A DNA stretch of 64,000 nucleotides from Rhabditophanes sp. KR3021 (GCA_963281155.1 CAUJLY010000006.1:10478001-10542000), one strand, 5' to 3'; counted from the stretch's first letter, positions 1 to 13,058 are shown. The notes: generated by a model not told the origin, from the letters alone. Numbers and translations: made by a program.

Positions 1-3000
1 AGCCTATTCCTGATATCGAAAATATTGATCAGGAAAATGAGTATGCAGAAGTTCCACCTCTTCCCAACGAAACTGTTGTTTTCAGAGACAACTCAGCATT
101 ACAGTCAAATGGGGATGAGCGGGCAAAAGTGGTTTCACTGTTCAACTTCGAGAAAAGAAATGACAATGAATTATCAATAGAAGCAGGGGATGAAATTGAC
201 GTCGAGTCTATCCTTGACGAAACATGGTACATTGGAATCAATAAGAGGACTGGGGAGAGAGGAGCTATACCGAAGTCTTATGTCGGGGATGACTTTACTT
301 TTAATTCAATGGTTCAAGAACATCAAAATAAAGAATCTCCAACACCAACGCCAACACAAAAGTCTTTCTTTCAAAATTGTCTTTCTTGTTCTGGGGAGTA
401 TGAGAATATTGGTGGAGACAAGTACGAGTCTTCTGACCCTGCTGAATATGAATTAGCTGCTGTGCTGTATGACTACACCGCACAGTATGACGATGAACTT
501 ACGGTCAAAGAAGGAATCACTTTGAAGATTATTGAGTTTTGCAGTGACGAATGGGTAAGGTGTCAAAACCCTTTTACCGATGAAGTTGGAATTATTCCCG
601 TAGCATTTCTTCAAATATTTACCCAAAATTACGACAATGAAAGAGAGTACGAGGAGGGAGATGGTGCAGAATACAACAACAAGGACCAATACGATCAGCC
701 CATTTATAACTCTGCCATAAAAGAAAATGAATGGCCTGTATTAAATAATTACCCAAACACTTACCAAACCCCACAAGATGTTTATAAATCTCCAACAAAT
801 GACTACGATCTTAGTTCTTCCATTGTAGAGAGACCTAATGCAAACGTCGGTTGGGCTCAGTTTCCTGAACTAAATAAACTAAACAATCAAAAAAATATGC
901 CTGAAAGACCTCCTCCGCCCCTGAAGACATCTAACTCTCATGCTGCTTTACATGAATTAGTCCCCAAAGTCTCACCCAAACCAAATAATAGTTTTTCAAG
1001 GAATGTTACTGTAATATCAGACGCAATCGAACCATCTCGAGCAGCCCCTCCAAGACCAGCAAATGCACCAAAATTGAGTGCCGTTCCTATTTCAAGTATT
1101 GCATCAGCCAACACAGACATTGAACGTGTAAGCAATGGCCACAGACCCGAAGACAGACAATCAATCCTTGAAGAATTACTTTCATCCGAAATAGAATATA
1201 ATTCATTTTTAGTGACGTGGGAAATTGGTGTGAAAGGATCAAGCATCTTGAAAGAGGACGAAAAAAATTCCCTTCTAAAAGGGTATGAAACTTTAAAAGG
1301 CTTAGCTACACTTATGATTCAAGAGCTGGCTCAAGAATCAGCTCAATCAGATGAAAATATTCAAATAGGGAAAATATTTTTTAGATATAAAGACTCATTC
1401 TTCAATACTTATACTGACCATTGCACTTCTTTGGGAAACATTTCCGATGTCATTGATAAGGTTAGTTGAACATCTAAAATTGATGTAATGAAGTATGTAT
1501 GTTTTTAGAAAGACAATACTGACCTGAGAAGTAGATTGACAATTGTAGTGGATGAGATGCGATTGAATAATCGTAATGTTTTTGATGTTGCTAGTTCAGT
1601 TACCAGACCCATTCAAAGGACCTTGAAATATGTTTTGTATCTAGATAAACTCATCCGCCTTACACCGAAACATCATGTTGATTACAATTATTTGAGACGA
1701 GCCAAAGAATTTATGGAACTATTGACAAAAAAAATGGATGATTCAAAACATAAAAGTGATATCACTAAGAAATATGCAACTGAACAATCTACAACTATTT
1801 CAGAAAGAATCAGCAGGCTGAATATGCACTCTCTAGCAAAGAAAAGCAGTCGACTCAAGTACAGAGTTAGTACAAGTTTTGGATGGAATGCTATTAAGGA
1901 TGAAGAGTTTAAAAGATTAGTTTTGCAGCTGGAAGACGTCAATTTAAGACTACTCAAATTCATCTATCAGCTTCAACTATATCGAAGACACATCAAAAAT
2001 GATGCTAGAGCTTATGTCGCAGAATATACAAAACTTGGTTATCGGTTTGCGATGATGGAAAATCTATTCGAGTTGTTTGCTGAATTCATGAATGCAATTC
2101 CTGTTAAAGCTGAACTTTATGGAAGGCAACTGGAAAAGGATGTCATCAAAAATTGTAGCGTCTTAGTTGCAAGAGATTATGGAAGGTTAATCAGAAAAAG
2201 GAACGACAAACTAGCTGACTATGAAAACGCAATATCTGGGAAGAAAGGTATTTTTGAGATTCAAAATGCAAAGGCTCAGTATGATGCTTTGAATAATAAT
2301 TTGAAATCAGAATTACCAACGACGATTGAATCTGTTTATAAGACAACAAGCAAGTATATTACTATGTTCTTTGAAATGCACAAAATATTTGTATGTGACA
2401 TTGATACAGAAAACTGTACAATGCAGACAAATCTTGAAAATTGGAAAAAGCCACCAGGTATTCCTCTATTCTCTATCTATGTCGAGAAAAATAGGCGTTT
2501 GAGTATCTTCAGAAAGGTGGAAAAGATGTCAATGGGTTATAAAATTGAAAAGAACCTCCCTCCAAGTAAAATATTATCCTTACCATCTTCTTCTGATTAT
2601 TCCCAAAATAATCCACAGATGCAAAACACACAACTAAGAAACAACTTCGTTGCTTCCACCTCTGATGAAGATTTAAACAGACTTCGCATTGTTTTGCAAA
2701 AATACTCCAATCCATCACAAACCTTCATGATTCAAGCTCGTGATGTTGTTTTAATTTCTGAATACGGGGATAAGTATTGCACCGTTACAAATGGAATTTC
2801 CCAATTTGCTGTTCCTACAGCCATATTAGGAAGTCCAACAAGTGATGATACAAAGCATTTCCATGACTTGGTAATTGCTTATAGAAGCAAGCAACCTTTA
2901 AAAAGACCACCCACCCACACAACTAAAGCTGCTATCAAGGAGCCAATTATTCCAGATTTATCCGAATTTGTATTACCACCCAATACATCAAATTCAAACA

Positions 3001-3590
3001 CATTTAAATCATCAGTGACCACTGCAAAACCAGTCACTTCTACTGCCAATTTAAATAAAAAAGTTGACAAAAAACAAAGCTCAGTGATTCAAACGAGACC
3101 AATTGCTATAAGCAGACCAACTGCAACTTCCATCAGTCAACCTTCGACAATTAAGTTAAAACATCCTCCACCAACTAACCAACCCAATCCCCAATACTTA
3201 AGTTCCCAAAAGAAAAATAGTGAGGATTTAATTGACTTCGAGGAAAATCTGATAGATTTCTTCAATCCCGTAAAGGAAGTTTCAAACAAGGCCCCACTAC
3301 CAATTGATTTTTGTTTCACAAACAACAACGTACTTTCGCCCAAAAGCATCCCAAATTCAAGTTCGGGTTCATGTATCGGACCTCGTTGTACGACATTCCC
3401 CGTCCACAAAGAAAATGGCACCTTATCTCAACCAAACTACTCCAACCCTACCTTTTTCGAAGACGTCCGAGCCTCAATAGCTCACACCAAACCAACAATA
3501 GATTGGGATGCAAAACCAACTCACGTACCAATGATTCCTCAACGACCAGTAATGCCGTACACAACTCCTTACATGAAAACATCCATATAA
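1..3590 (+). CDS. DNMBP/Tuba-like SH3-RhoGEF-BAR protein (5' truncated)
   Basis: Likely Cdc42/Rho-family guanine nucleotide exchange factor of the dynamin-binding-protein (Tuba) type, linking membrane curvature and actin at the cortex. The frame is already open at base 3, so the start lies outside the window. Exon <1-1460, intron 1461-1508 (48 nt, phase 0), exon 1509-3590. Visible order: SH3 (visible residues about 42-95, begins VVSLFNFEK), SH3 (about 149-205, AVLYDYTAQYDDEL), proline-rich linker with ERPPPPLK, DH/RhoGEF domain (about 385-560, starts ILEELLSSEIEYNSFL and runs across the intron), BAR-like helical domain (about 600-800), a weak SH3-like patch (about 893-925) and a Ser/Pro-rich tail. 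A BAR domain where most RhoGEFs carry a PH domain is the Tuba hallmark. About 1,179 residues are visible. The family call is firm; orthology to one named worm gene is not claimed. Confidence 0.87.
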
Positions 3591-4736
3591 CTTAATTTGA
3601 TCATTCAATCTCACCATCTCGGATGGCATCTTTTTTCAGTAGATTGAGTTGTTCTATGATTTTTAATTTACTTTTATTATTATTTTGTTTGGTTACTTAG
3701 ATACACAGATTTACTTAAAATGAATAAATTATTTTATGAATACACGTTCTTTTTTCTTGAATCATCTTAATAATAAAAAGACAAATTGATGTTTAGGATT
3801 ATGCAAATGGGAATTTAATAATAAAAAAACGATGTACAAAATAACAGTCACATATTCCCTCTTCAACAACTGTCCTTTCTTCTAGATGTACACAGACATC
3901 CCACCATTATTGTGAAATATAGTTGATTTAACTATTTGTTTTAGATTCAACATATGCACTGGTGAACTTGTATTATAACCTGACTCAGTCAATACATATA
4001 TCTAAAAATTAGTTGCAAAATGGATCTTTAACCAAAATGACTTCAAAGTTATTGAATGTATATAAAAAATTGTATTCGTGGGGCTTATCAAGTTAGAGTA
4101 TATAGTTTATTACTACCAACATATCATACCAATAGTTAGGTATACCATCCGTGTAGAACAGTATTTTCACCAGAAACAATCGTTGTCACATGCCACCTAT
4201 ACAAGTTATTAATATATGTTAATCATTTACTATTTATGTTATCGTGTTTCTTATCTTGATTTTTGTGTCCTATATTTTTTTATTATTTAGTTGTTAGATT
4301 ATAATGCATTGATGTCGACCAGTTGATTAAAAGCATTAGATTGGGATTGTTAGGGTTTTAAAGTACATTTTGAGGTTTAGAATAGTTTGAAATTGATCAT
4401 TTCTGTATATAACTGTAAAGTGATGACTTATACAAAATTTGATAGCACTAAATAATTGTACACTAGACAAAAAATGTATATTTCCTGGGAGCATCCCCAC
4501 AAAGAATAGTTGGTCTATGATTGTAAATATATAAATGTATTAATCAGTTACTACTCAATGATACATATCATTGCTTCGTACATTTATATATACAAATACA
4601 CTAACATGTACAAAGAAAAATTTCATTGACAATCTAATGCTATTATAAATATCAAATACATTCCAAACTTGCATTTAATATCAAACCATCCTATCTACAT
4701 TATATCTATGGGTATGAGGTTGGTGTTTTTTTCATT
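3591..4736. other. AT-rich spacer between DNMBP-like and mucolipin genes
   Basis: About 1.1 kb with no coding frame I can support. An AATAAA-like stretch around 3722 is a plausible polyadenylation signal for the upstream gene. The right end must hold the mucolipin promoter, but I recognise no specific element. Confidence 0.6.
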
Positions 4737-7299
4737 ATGAATTCAACAAACCTACCCCAAAATTATGGTAATTGTGTTGCGAGAGGCTTTCATGAAAAGG
4801 AGTCTTTATTGGGGGAAGAGTGTCAAAGTGGGTATGGTTCGATGGTGCACATTTATAATAATAGTGTAAATGAATATAAATCAACTTTAAGCCGATTTTC
4901 AGATAATTCAGGAAGCATGAGGAATCTAAGACCAGGTTATTCGCAATTCGATAATGTATGTTGTTTCATGCTATAAAAATACCTTTACTACTACTATATA
5001 TATCCAAAACTATATAAAGAGTGGTTAATTGTGTGTATATTTGACTTTTTCGTTAACACTCATTAAAATGAACGACTACTGTTCAGTAATTAGCGCAGGC
5101 TTTACGAAAAAAGACATGAAAGTAATAAGTGCTAGGTGTTATATATAATTATATTTATTGCAGGACGACATTGCACTTACCAATGATCCTGTAGAAATCA
5201 ACTCTCGACTCATCTTTCCTGAAGAAGCAAGTGGATTTGTAAACTATGAGAATGTGATTGAACATTTAGAAACTACTAAAAAGGACTTTGCACTACGTCT
5301 ACGAAGACACTTGCAATTTTTTTTCATGGATCCAAAGAAAAAGTATTTAGCAAGAGGGCAGTTTCCTTTTAAATTAGCGTTGCAAGTGTTCAAGATAGTC
5401 ATCATTACTTTCCAATTATTTCTGTTTGCTGAGCTTAGAATTAGTCATGTAGACTTTATTGAAGATACGTCTACTGTCATGAGGCACAAATTTTTACAAA
5501 ATTGGGGGATGAAAGAGATGTTGTTTCGTATCCGCCTTCGATGGGCAAATATTCGGTGTTTGAAATTGATGGCATCATTGATCATATGGCTTATGTGACT
5601 AAAAATGTATGGTTTGGTTGTTTCAAATTAGTATGTCTCATTTATTTTTAGTATTATAACATCCAAAATCAATCTTTCGCTTCCTTTTCTTACGATACCA
5701 TTCTGAAAGATGATGGCCTCAAAGAGAGAAATACGACATTTGGATCGCTTTTTCATGACATACCTTACATGAAATTGTGTCTTAACAAAATCGCAAACAT
5801 AGCAATAAACAATAACAACTACGAGTTCGATGTTTCGCCAAGACAAGAATGTCAATATTTAAATCTGAGCAAGGAAGAAGTTCAGAAAATAATGACTAAC
5901 AACGACGAGATGCGTTTGTCTTTAGCCTCCCGAAACATTACCTTTACAGCTCAAGATTCACTAAGCATCAACGAAGCTTGTCTTTCATTCAATTTACGAT
6001 CTATCCATTTTTTGTTAGGAAATAAAGATCAAACTCCCGAATGTTATGTTATCAAAATAAGTATCAAGTTTGATAATTCAAGACATACAGGCCAAGTGTT
6101 TATAGATTTAAAGTCTGTCATTAGTTACGAAAATATTTGCAACGGAAGAGTTCTGAAAGCTCATGCCATTTCTTGGAATACAATTATATTATTTGTGATT
6201 GATATCATTGTACTGGCTTTTTGTATCTTTTCATTGATATTATGTATCCGGGCAGTCATCAAAGCTCAACTCCTCAAAACGACAACACTGGACTTTTTTG
6301 AAGAGACATTCAAGAAGAAGTTAAGTGTCAATGATCAGATGAACTTTTTGAATATGTGGTATTTAATGATAATCGCAAATGATGTCTTGATAATTCTTGG
6401 GACTGTTTGTAAAGTGACGATTGAATTTAAGGATTTCGATAATGATCTGTTTACTTTGACTTCAGTCTTTTTGGGAAGTGGTGCTTTGTTAGTGTACGTT
6501 GGGTTGTTGAGGTATTTGGGCTTTTTCAACAAATACAATGTACTCGTGTTGACGTTGAAGAAATCTATTCCAAATATATTAAGATTCTTGGTTTGTGCCT
6601 TGATTCTGTATTGTGGTTTCTTAGTTGCAGGGTGGGTTATTATTGGTAAGCTAATGAAATCGAAATTAAAATTAATATTCTTCCCAAGGTCCATATTCAC
6701 TAAAATTCAGGACCCTTACCAAAGCGTCAGAAACCTTATTTTCCTTATTAAATGGAGATGATATGTTTGCTACTTTTGAAACAATCAACGACAGCAACTA
6801 TACAATCAAAATCTTTGGAACCATTTACATTTACGTGTTCGTATCATTATTTATCTATGTTGTACTTTCGCTGTTTATCGCCATCATCATGGATGCATAC
6901 GAAGTAATTAAAGTGAGTTTTAGTGATTAATTAGATTAGATTACATTTAATAAATTAGGAACGGTACAATCGAACTGTCAAGATGGAAGAATCATGTTTG
7001 AAGGAATTTTTAGCAACTGCTGAAACTGTCAATTTAGGTGATCCAGACAGTCGAGAGTTATATGCACCAAATTCATTATTACGCCTGGGTTAGTAAACAA
7101 ATGTCCTTTTGTCTGATATCCACATACTAATCACAGTACGTTGTTTCCAAATATTAGCATAATTGTGTTATTCATTTTTGTATTGATATTTAATCATTTT
7201 CCAGGAGGTCCATTATTTCAAGGTCGGGAATTTTTAGTTCAAATCGCAGATAGTATTCAGACAACATCAAGAAATCTGAAGAATCGTATCTTTCCATAA
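4737..7299 (+). CDS. cup-5: Mucolipin (TRPML) cation channel, with one apparent frameshift
   Basis: Endolysosomal Ca2+/Fe2+-permeable TRP channel (C. elegans CUP-5). Exons 4737-4955, 5164-5606, 5652-6645, 6689-6912, 6959-7088, 7205-7299; introns 208, 45, 43, 46 and 116 nt, all GT-AG and phase-consistent. About 701 residues if the frame break is disregarded. TM1 lies near residues 142-164, a long luminal domain follows, TM2 near 395-420, then the remaining helices. The pore motif NGDDMF spans exon 4 near residue 575 and is diagnostic for TRPML. The N-terminus carries EKESLL, an [DE]xxxL[LI] lysosomal sorting motif like that of mammalian TRPML1. Oddity: in the luminal domain the frame changes at a run of five G (5504-5508); before it the protein reads RHKFLQNWG, after it, one frame over, DVVSYPPSMGKYSVFEIDG. 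Both halves match the family, so one base is missing. Assembly error or polymorphism is likelier than pseudogenization because everything else is intact. Confidence 0.94.
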
Positions 7300-8547
7300 A
7301 AATGTTCTGCTAATATTAATATTTATTCATGAATGTAACAATTTAATATGTCCTAAAATATAAATTATATTTAAATCCATTCTGACACTTTCTTCTAAAT
7401 AATTGCAACAAATCATTATACAACTCATTTTAATGTGAACTCATATACAAACTAACAAAATCAAAATAATTGTTGTCATCAGGGAAACAAGATATTTTGA
7501 AAAAGCCATTGAGTTAACAAATGCATTGCCTCCTGCTGAAGGTACATCCAATTACCCTTTTAATATTACTTTATGAAAGTTTCAAAAAAATTAGAGTTAA
7601 TTTTAGTTAACAATTTAACTTTAAAGACCATTAAATAGTGGTTGTTTTAAGAAGGTCGTAAACACATATTTTTGAACGCTTCAACGATTACAAGATATGT
7701 AAATATTTATTTTATGAAATCTAATAAATTATTTAAAAAAAACCTAACAATATTTGGGCATTGTTAGATCAATTTTTCATGACAACTAACACTTTAACTA
7801 AATTCAGGATTAATGTGGATGTCATCGAGATAACCACTTATTGAGTATGTATGTACATAACGATATCCCTAAATCAAAAGAAATATGGTTGATGATGTTG
7901 AGATCAGGCGATTTTTTACACGAATAAAATAGCATATATTAGGCAACAAATACAACACATAAATTAATGTAGGTCAGGAAAATGTTTATAAAGTTAATTG
8001 TATTTTTTATCTCAAAACAATTAACCAATACAAATTGTAATCCTTAATAGGTGCATATTGTTTCAGCAAGAAATAGTTTTAAGTGTTATGGAAGTGTTCT
8101 ATATAACATTATATATTTAAAAACACATTACCTATAATACAAATATCAATTTGTCTACAAAATAAATTGGTTCTTTTAAAAATTAATCCATGTAGATTTG
8201 AATTCTTTCAAAATATAATTGGAAACTTATCTTAAAGGCAATAATGACTCTTTTCAAGAAAAGGTAAATACCTTCTCAACTTTGTCCCTTCAAAAATGAT
8301 ACCTTTATCTTGCAGGGTCATTGTCAACATGCATGTTATTGAGGGTAACATCATCGCATTCATCCTTCCTTTTCGCCCCCATTATCTATATCTTTTGTTA
8401 GTTAGTGTATATTTGACTGTCTGAGATGTGTCGAACACAATTTATGAATTTGATAAGTAATCAAATTATATTTATTATTTACTTTAAACTATAACATCTT
8501 TTTTATTTATAATTTTTTTATGTTACAATTTGTTTGTTATAGACAAG
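7300..8547. other. AT-rich spacer, possible exon-like patch
   Basis: About 1.25 kb with no confident gene. A 59-nt patch at 7483-7541 is flanked by a CAG acceptor and a GT donor and could be an alternative or relic exon (see findings). The segment ending at 8541 (TTTGTTTGTTATAG) looks like a trans- or cis-splice acceptor for the next gene. Confidence 0.5.
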
Positions 8548-11500
8548 ATGGGACATCTGTTAAATTTTGTATTTCTTGCATTAATAAGCTTAGATTTGGT
8601 TAGAAGCAGGCGAGTTTTAGACATTTGCCAGAAATTTGCTCAATGCGAAGCTAGAGCTAGGTATCAAGAACAATTGTGTGTCAATAATGAATGGAGAAAG
8701 CCAACTTTTCTGGAGCCTCATACCCCACATATTATGACTACAACTTCCAAGTGTTACTTTTCATTAAAACCGGAATTTGATAGCGTGAGTTGGGGAGGGG
8801 GGAGTTGTTTGATTATTCTAACCATTTGATTTAGATTGCCACACTTGAAAATCAAATGTATGAAGATTATACATCATGCTTAAAGTTTGAATTAGATCCA
8901 GCTGATCACCTTCCTACCAATTGCCAATCTTTAAGTTCATTTAATATTGACTATACTACCAAAGTTGACCCTCCATCAAGTTGTTTTATTGGGAAAGCTA
9001 GGATTGAAAAGGAATGTGGAAGTCTCAAAAAATGCTGCCCGCCCGTTGGCAAGTGCAATGAAGAAAGGTACAAGTCAAGAGTGAAGGATGAGTTGGTGAA
9101 TTTACACGAGCAATTAAAAGTACAATTACGTGAATGCGAGGTAATTCGAATGAAGTTTGATGTGATATAATTGTTTATTTTACTTATAGAAACATTTAGA
9201 CAACACAGAACTATCAAAAACACCCAAAGTACATTACTCTCACAATAGTGATGATCATGCAAGGCATTTCCCAAAAGGTCATTTGGTTGTGAGGGTAGGT
9301 AATCGAGTAAATAATCAAAGCAATCGAGAAGCATTGGAAAATTTTGAAAATGCCCCAAGTTCAAGGAAAAAGAATAAGGTTGATTTTAGTGGCACTTCCA
9401 CAACTACTGATTTCGATTTGATTGAACCAAACAAGATTATTGACGATGATTCAAAAAAATCAAAATCTAATGTTATAGACGAGGAATCAAACAAATCAAA
9501 GCCTGGTACTATAGATAATGAATCTAAGAAATCAAAATCTGAAATTACAAATGGTGAATTAAAGAAATCGAAATCTAATATCATAGATGATAAATCAAAG
9601 AATTCGAAATCTGATATCATACATGATATATCAAACAAAAAATCAAAACAAACTGTACACACTAATCTTCCAAAAACACCTCCTGTAAATGGTGCACAAG
9701 ATAACTTGAACTCTAAAAATGGAACGTTGAATATTGATGTTGTTGTTAATGGGGATGATGAAAGGAAGAGAACGCACAAATTGAGTAATAGCAAAGAAAT
9801 ATCATATGAAAAACACATGGAAACCTTTAACAAGTTGAAAAAGAATGTTACTAGTCTTGAAAATGGATCCAATAATACATTTGCTGAAACTAAGCAGGAA
9901 ACAAAGAAGTCTAAGTTTGAAAGTTTGGAAAAAAGCAGTGAGAATAAAGTGTCTGAATCAAGGTCAGTCTCTAAGTCTAGCAAATCAATGACTAATTCAA
10001 GTAGAAATTCTGTTCAATCAAGTAAAGAAATATCAAGCAATCAGTCCCGTTCAGAAGCCACAAAGTCGAAGAAGGAAAAGAAATCAAAAGAACAAAATAT
10101 GGAGGCCTCTTCCGAAACTAATTCGAAAAAAGGAGCTGTAAGCAACCCTTTTCTGCTAATAGCAAATAAATTCCAAAAAATTAACTTTCCAAAGCTTTCT
10201 TCTACGACTCAATTTCCGGGAACTGTTCAACTTGTTAAAAATGAAACACAGTTAACTTTTGAAAATGCAACATTAATTGGAGAGTCTGAATCAAAAAATT
10301 CCATTCAATCGAGTATTAAGAATAGTGCAACAAAAGATCTAAAGAAAACAGTTGCTTCATCGAGGGAATATGACCAATCTAATCATCAATTCTCAAATTT
10401 ATTAGTAGCAAATGATGATTCTTCAAATGTTAAAGATTCTTCAAAAAACACAGACTTTAAAGGAATGAGAGCTCAAAAATTTAAATCAAAAATACATGAA
10501 ATAAAGGGAATTGATATTTACAAGAAAGAATTCCAGCAACACCTAGCTAAACTGTTGAATATAACACATGAAGAAGAGAACAAAAGTGTTACGAATAGTT
10601 CAGAAACAATATTTGATAGTAAAATAGCTTCCACCAAGCAATCAAGTAATAAATTCCATTCAAATATTGAAAATGAATCAACCAGTGAAACATTATTTGG
10701 CACATTAAAAGCAGCAGGGGAAGAAGGCAAAAGTAAAGGGTGCTATCATAAGTATGCTGGAGCTGTCAAAACATTTGATGCTTCAAGTATACCACTCAAT
10801 TTAAAAACATCTTATGATTCGTGGAAGAAGGTGTTAGAAGATAAGTTGGATAATATTAAAGCTGACCCCAATCTTAATAAGGAAACAATTGATAATTTTG
10901 TGGTAAAGATTAATCAGGAGGCTAATAATTTGGCAGAGATAATTAAGTTCAAGCAAAGTCCGGATTATCCTGAGGGCGATGCCGAGGTTGCAGGCACGTT
11001 GTGTGATCCATTGGAAGACACCCCCCTCGCAACAACAAATGAACCTAGCGATGAGGCAGAAGACATCATCAATCACATCGACAACCCGGATTACAAAAAG
11101 GAAATAGAAATGTTTAAAAAATTAAGAGCTATGTCAAACCAATTAAAAGCGCCTAATAGTACAAAATTCATGACATCTTGTGATCATTACGTGCGATGTC
11201 GCAGCCATGTCAACATTATATTAGACCAATGCGCATCCTTGATTTCCGAAAGACCTGCCATCCCTAGCACTGAATCTTTATTGTTAGACGGTACCGATAT
11301 GTGCGAAGGTAAAAATTTCGTATATTTAAATGAACTTTATGCGTTGTACATTGAAAGAAACCTCAAATTAAGGCATTGTCTCAAAAAGAAAGAAGAAAGC
11401 AGTGGGTCGGGGGATCAGTGTACAGCAGCTGCCGAAAGTCTTGGAGTCTTGACAAAATCTATTGCAAGCAACAAAGAGGAGGAAAAAGAATTAGGCAAAT

Positions 11501-11709
11501 GCTTTTCTGATGCAAACCGCCTGCAAAATGCTTGTCACCAAATGAGTAATTGCTGTCCTGAATATGTTGATTGTCGCAAAGAAATAATGGATGTTCGAAT
11601 TGAAAGAAAACTGATCTTCTTAACTGCAAAAATTACAGAGAACAACCAAAATTGTCTTGAAAAGTTTGAAAGAAAATTCGAAGCTTTTAAAAGTCTAAGA
11701 ATGATTTAA
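8548..11709 (+). CDS. Large secreted Cys- and Ser/Lys-rich repeat protein
   Basis: Family not recognised. Exons 8548-8784, 8835-9140, 9190-11709 (introns 50 and 49 nt, phase 0), 1,020 residues. The start is ATG 8548, just after an acceptor-like TTATAG; it gives a signal peptide (MGHLLNFVFLALISLDLV). An N-terminal Cys-rich module (about residues 25-180, with CGSLKKCCPPVGKC) is followed by roughly 500 residues of charged Ser/Lys/Asn-rich low complexity, including six 12-residue repeats around a KKSKS core (9442-9651). The C-terminal module (about 830-1020) has CHQMSNCCPEYVDC. The two Cys modules share a C-x4-CC-x4-C core followed by a charged helix ending in Cys, which suggests internal duplication. 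Many N-x-S/T sites would allow glycosylation. Likely an extracellular, cuticle or egg-surface type protein, but that is inference. Convergent with the sarcoglycan gene. Confidence 0.83.
9442..9651 (+). repeat. 36-bp coding tandem repeat (six units)
   Basis: In-frame repeat of 12 codons within the secreted Ser/Lys-rich protein. Units start near 9442, 9478, 9514, 9550, 9586 and 9622, with core K-K-S-K-S followed by an N/D/E-I/V-I pattern. The units have diverged in both DNA and protein and the last is shortened. Confidence 0.85.
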
Positions 11710-11736
11710 TGAATAATACAAATTAATAATTAATTT

Positions 11737-11772
11737 AATAAACGCAATCTTTTAATAAAAATCAGCTTTATT
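11737..11772. promoter_or_regulatory. Overlapping convergent polyadenylation signals
   Basis: AATAAA occurs on the plus strand at 11737-11742 and 11754-11759, 27-50 nt after the stop of the secreted repeat protein. Its reverse complement at 11767-11772 lies about 83 nt past the sarcoglycan stop on the minus strand. The two transcripts probably end within or overlap this 145-bp spacer. Confidence 0.5.
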
Positions 11773-11854
11773 GTAGACATGGCTTCTAACTAAAATAATA
11801 ATAAAAAGGACAATTATTCAAGATATTTATAGTTATCCAAAAAATGATCTGAAA

Positions 11855-12932
11855 TTATTCGCAAATGCTTCTATCTGCTCTGCAATCTGCTCTTTCAGTT
11901 GCCATAAATATTTTACCATTTTGACAAATGCAAATTTGATATTGAGCATGTCCTTGGCCAGTAGCTCTTTCAAGTCCATTTATGTAAATATTGGAAGAAT
12001 CCAAATGAATTTCCCCATTCTTTGTTTTCATTTGAATGTCTAATAAACTGCTAAGCATAATTTCCCCAGCAGTACTTAGTAATTCAATGTCTTGCGCAGC
12101 GTCTATTTTGAGATTTCTTGTGGGAGATTCAAGGCTATAAACAAATACTATTTATCAACAAATTAAAGCGAACCTTAGTGGTGTATCCGGTTCAGGTCGA
12201 ATGACAGCTGTTTGAATGGCACCTTCAAATATACTTCCGCCTTCATCTAAAATACGCAAGTTATCCAACTTTAGAGCAATTTCATTTGAATCCGCAAAAA
12301 AGAGTAATTTCCTTTCCGGGTTTAAAACTTCAAATCGACTACAAATAGCCGTAGCTTTTCCATCGGCGCCTAAATTGAGGGATGATGTTGTTATGCCAGA
12401 TATATTATGGGCATTTATCATAACACCCATCGAAGAATCAATTAACAAAGCTTCATCCTATTTAAATAAATTACTATACATCACAATTCATTTTAACGTA
12501 CATTGTCTGTAGATAAATGAGAAAACTGGACAGATTTTTCAAATTGACTCTTCCCTTCTACTCTTATTCCATCTTTTTCAATTTTAAATGCCCCCATTCC
12601 ATTGTAAGAAAAGTCTAAAACATTCATTATCCAAATAGTTAATGCCAAATTAATAACTATGACTATTGTCAGTAGTAAGATAAAAACATAAAGACATCGC
12701 TTTCGCCACCCATAAATTCCAACTCTAAATTCAAATGAAGCCATCAAAATGATATTATAGCTTACTTGTAAATATCAGAATCCGGTACAGGTTTTACACT
12801 CGAATGGACAATTGTTGTATGCTCGCCATTTCTAGGTAGTTGTTGGAATGAAGCATGATAAGAATGAGCAGGACCATGAGATTCTCCCCTTGACCAAACA
12901 GAATCCTCATTATAGTGAGTGTATCTCTCCAT
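11855..12932 (-). CDS. Gamma/delta-type sarcoglycan
   Basis: Single-pass type II membrane protein of the dystrophin-glycoprotein complex in muscle sarcolemma. Exons 12932-12766, 12724-12502, 12457-12174, 12134-11855; introns of 41, 44 and 39 nt, all consistent in phase, giving 317 residues against about 290 in vertebrate gamma/delta-sarcoglycan. The cytoplasmic N-terminus is followed by the family signature [12 protein letters not shown] at the membrane edge and one TM helix (about residues 60-85). The extracellular part contains [19 protein letters not shown] and IRPEPDTPL, both typical of the family. The C-terminal Cys cluster ([11 protein letters not shown], then two more Cys before the stop) is the expected disulfide knot. 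The start is the ATG that gives the complete cytoplasmic tail. Confidence 0.95.
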
Positions 12933-13058
12933 TAATTTGCCTTATTGCACAAAGAATATTTGGGCAAAAGCTTGTCAATTCAATAGAATGAGTATTTAAT
13001 AACCACCGCTTTAATATATCAGCTTCCAATAAACAATTGAATAAGCATTGATTTGTCT

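Noticed and set aside
9315..9983. 222-codon antisense ORF opposite the secreted repeat protein
   Set aside because: It mirrors the Ser/Lys repeats (giving Phe/Asp/Ser runs) and lacks splice or start context; it is a shadow of the plus-strand gene.
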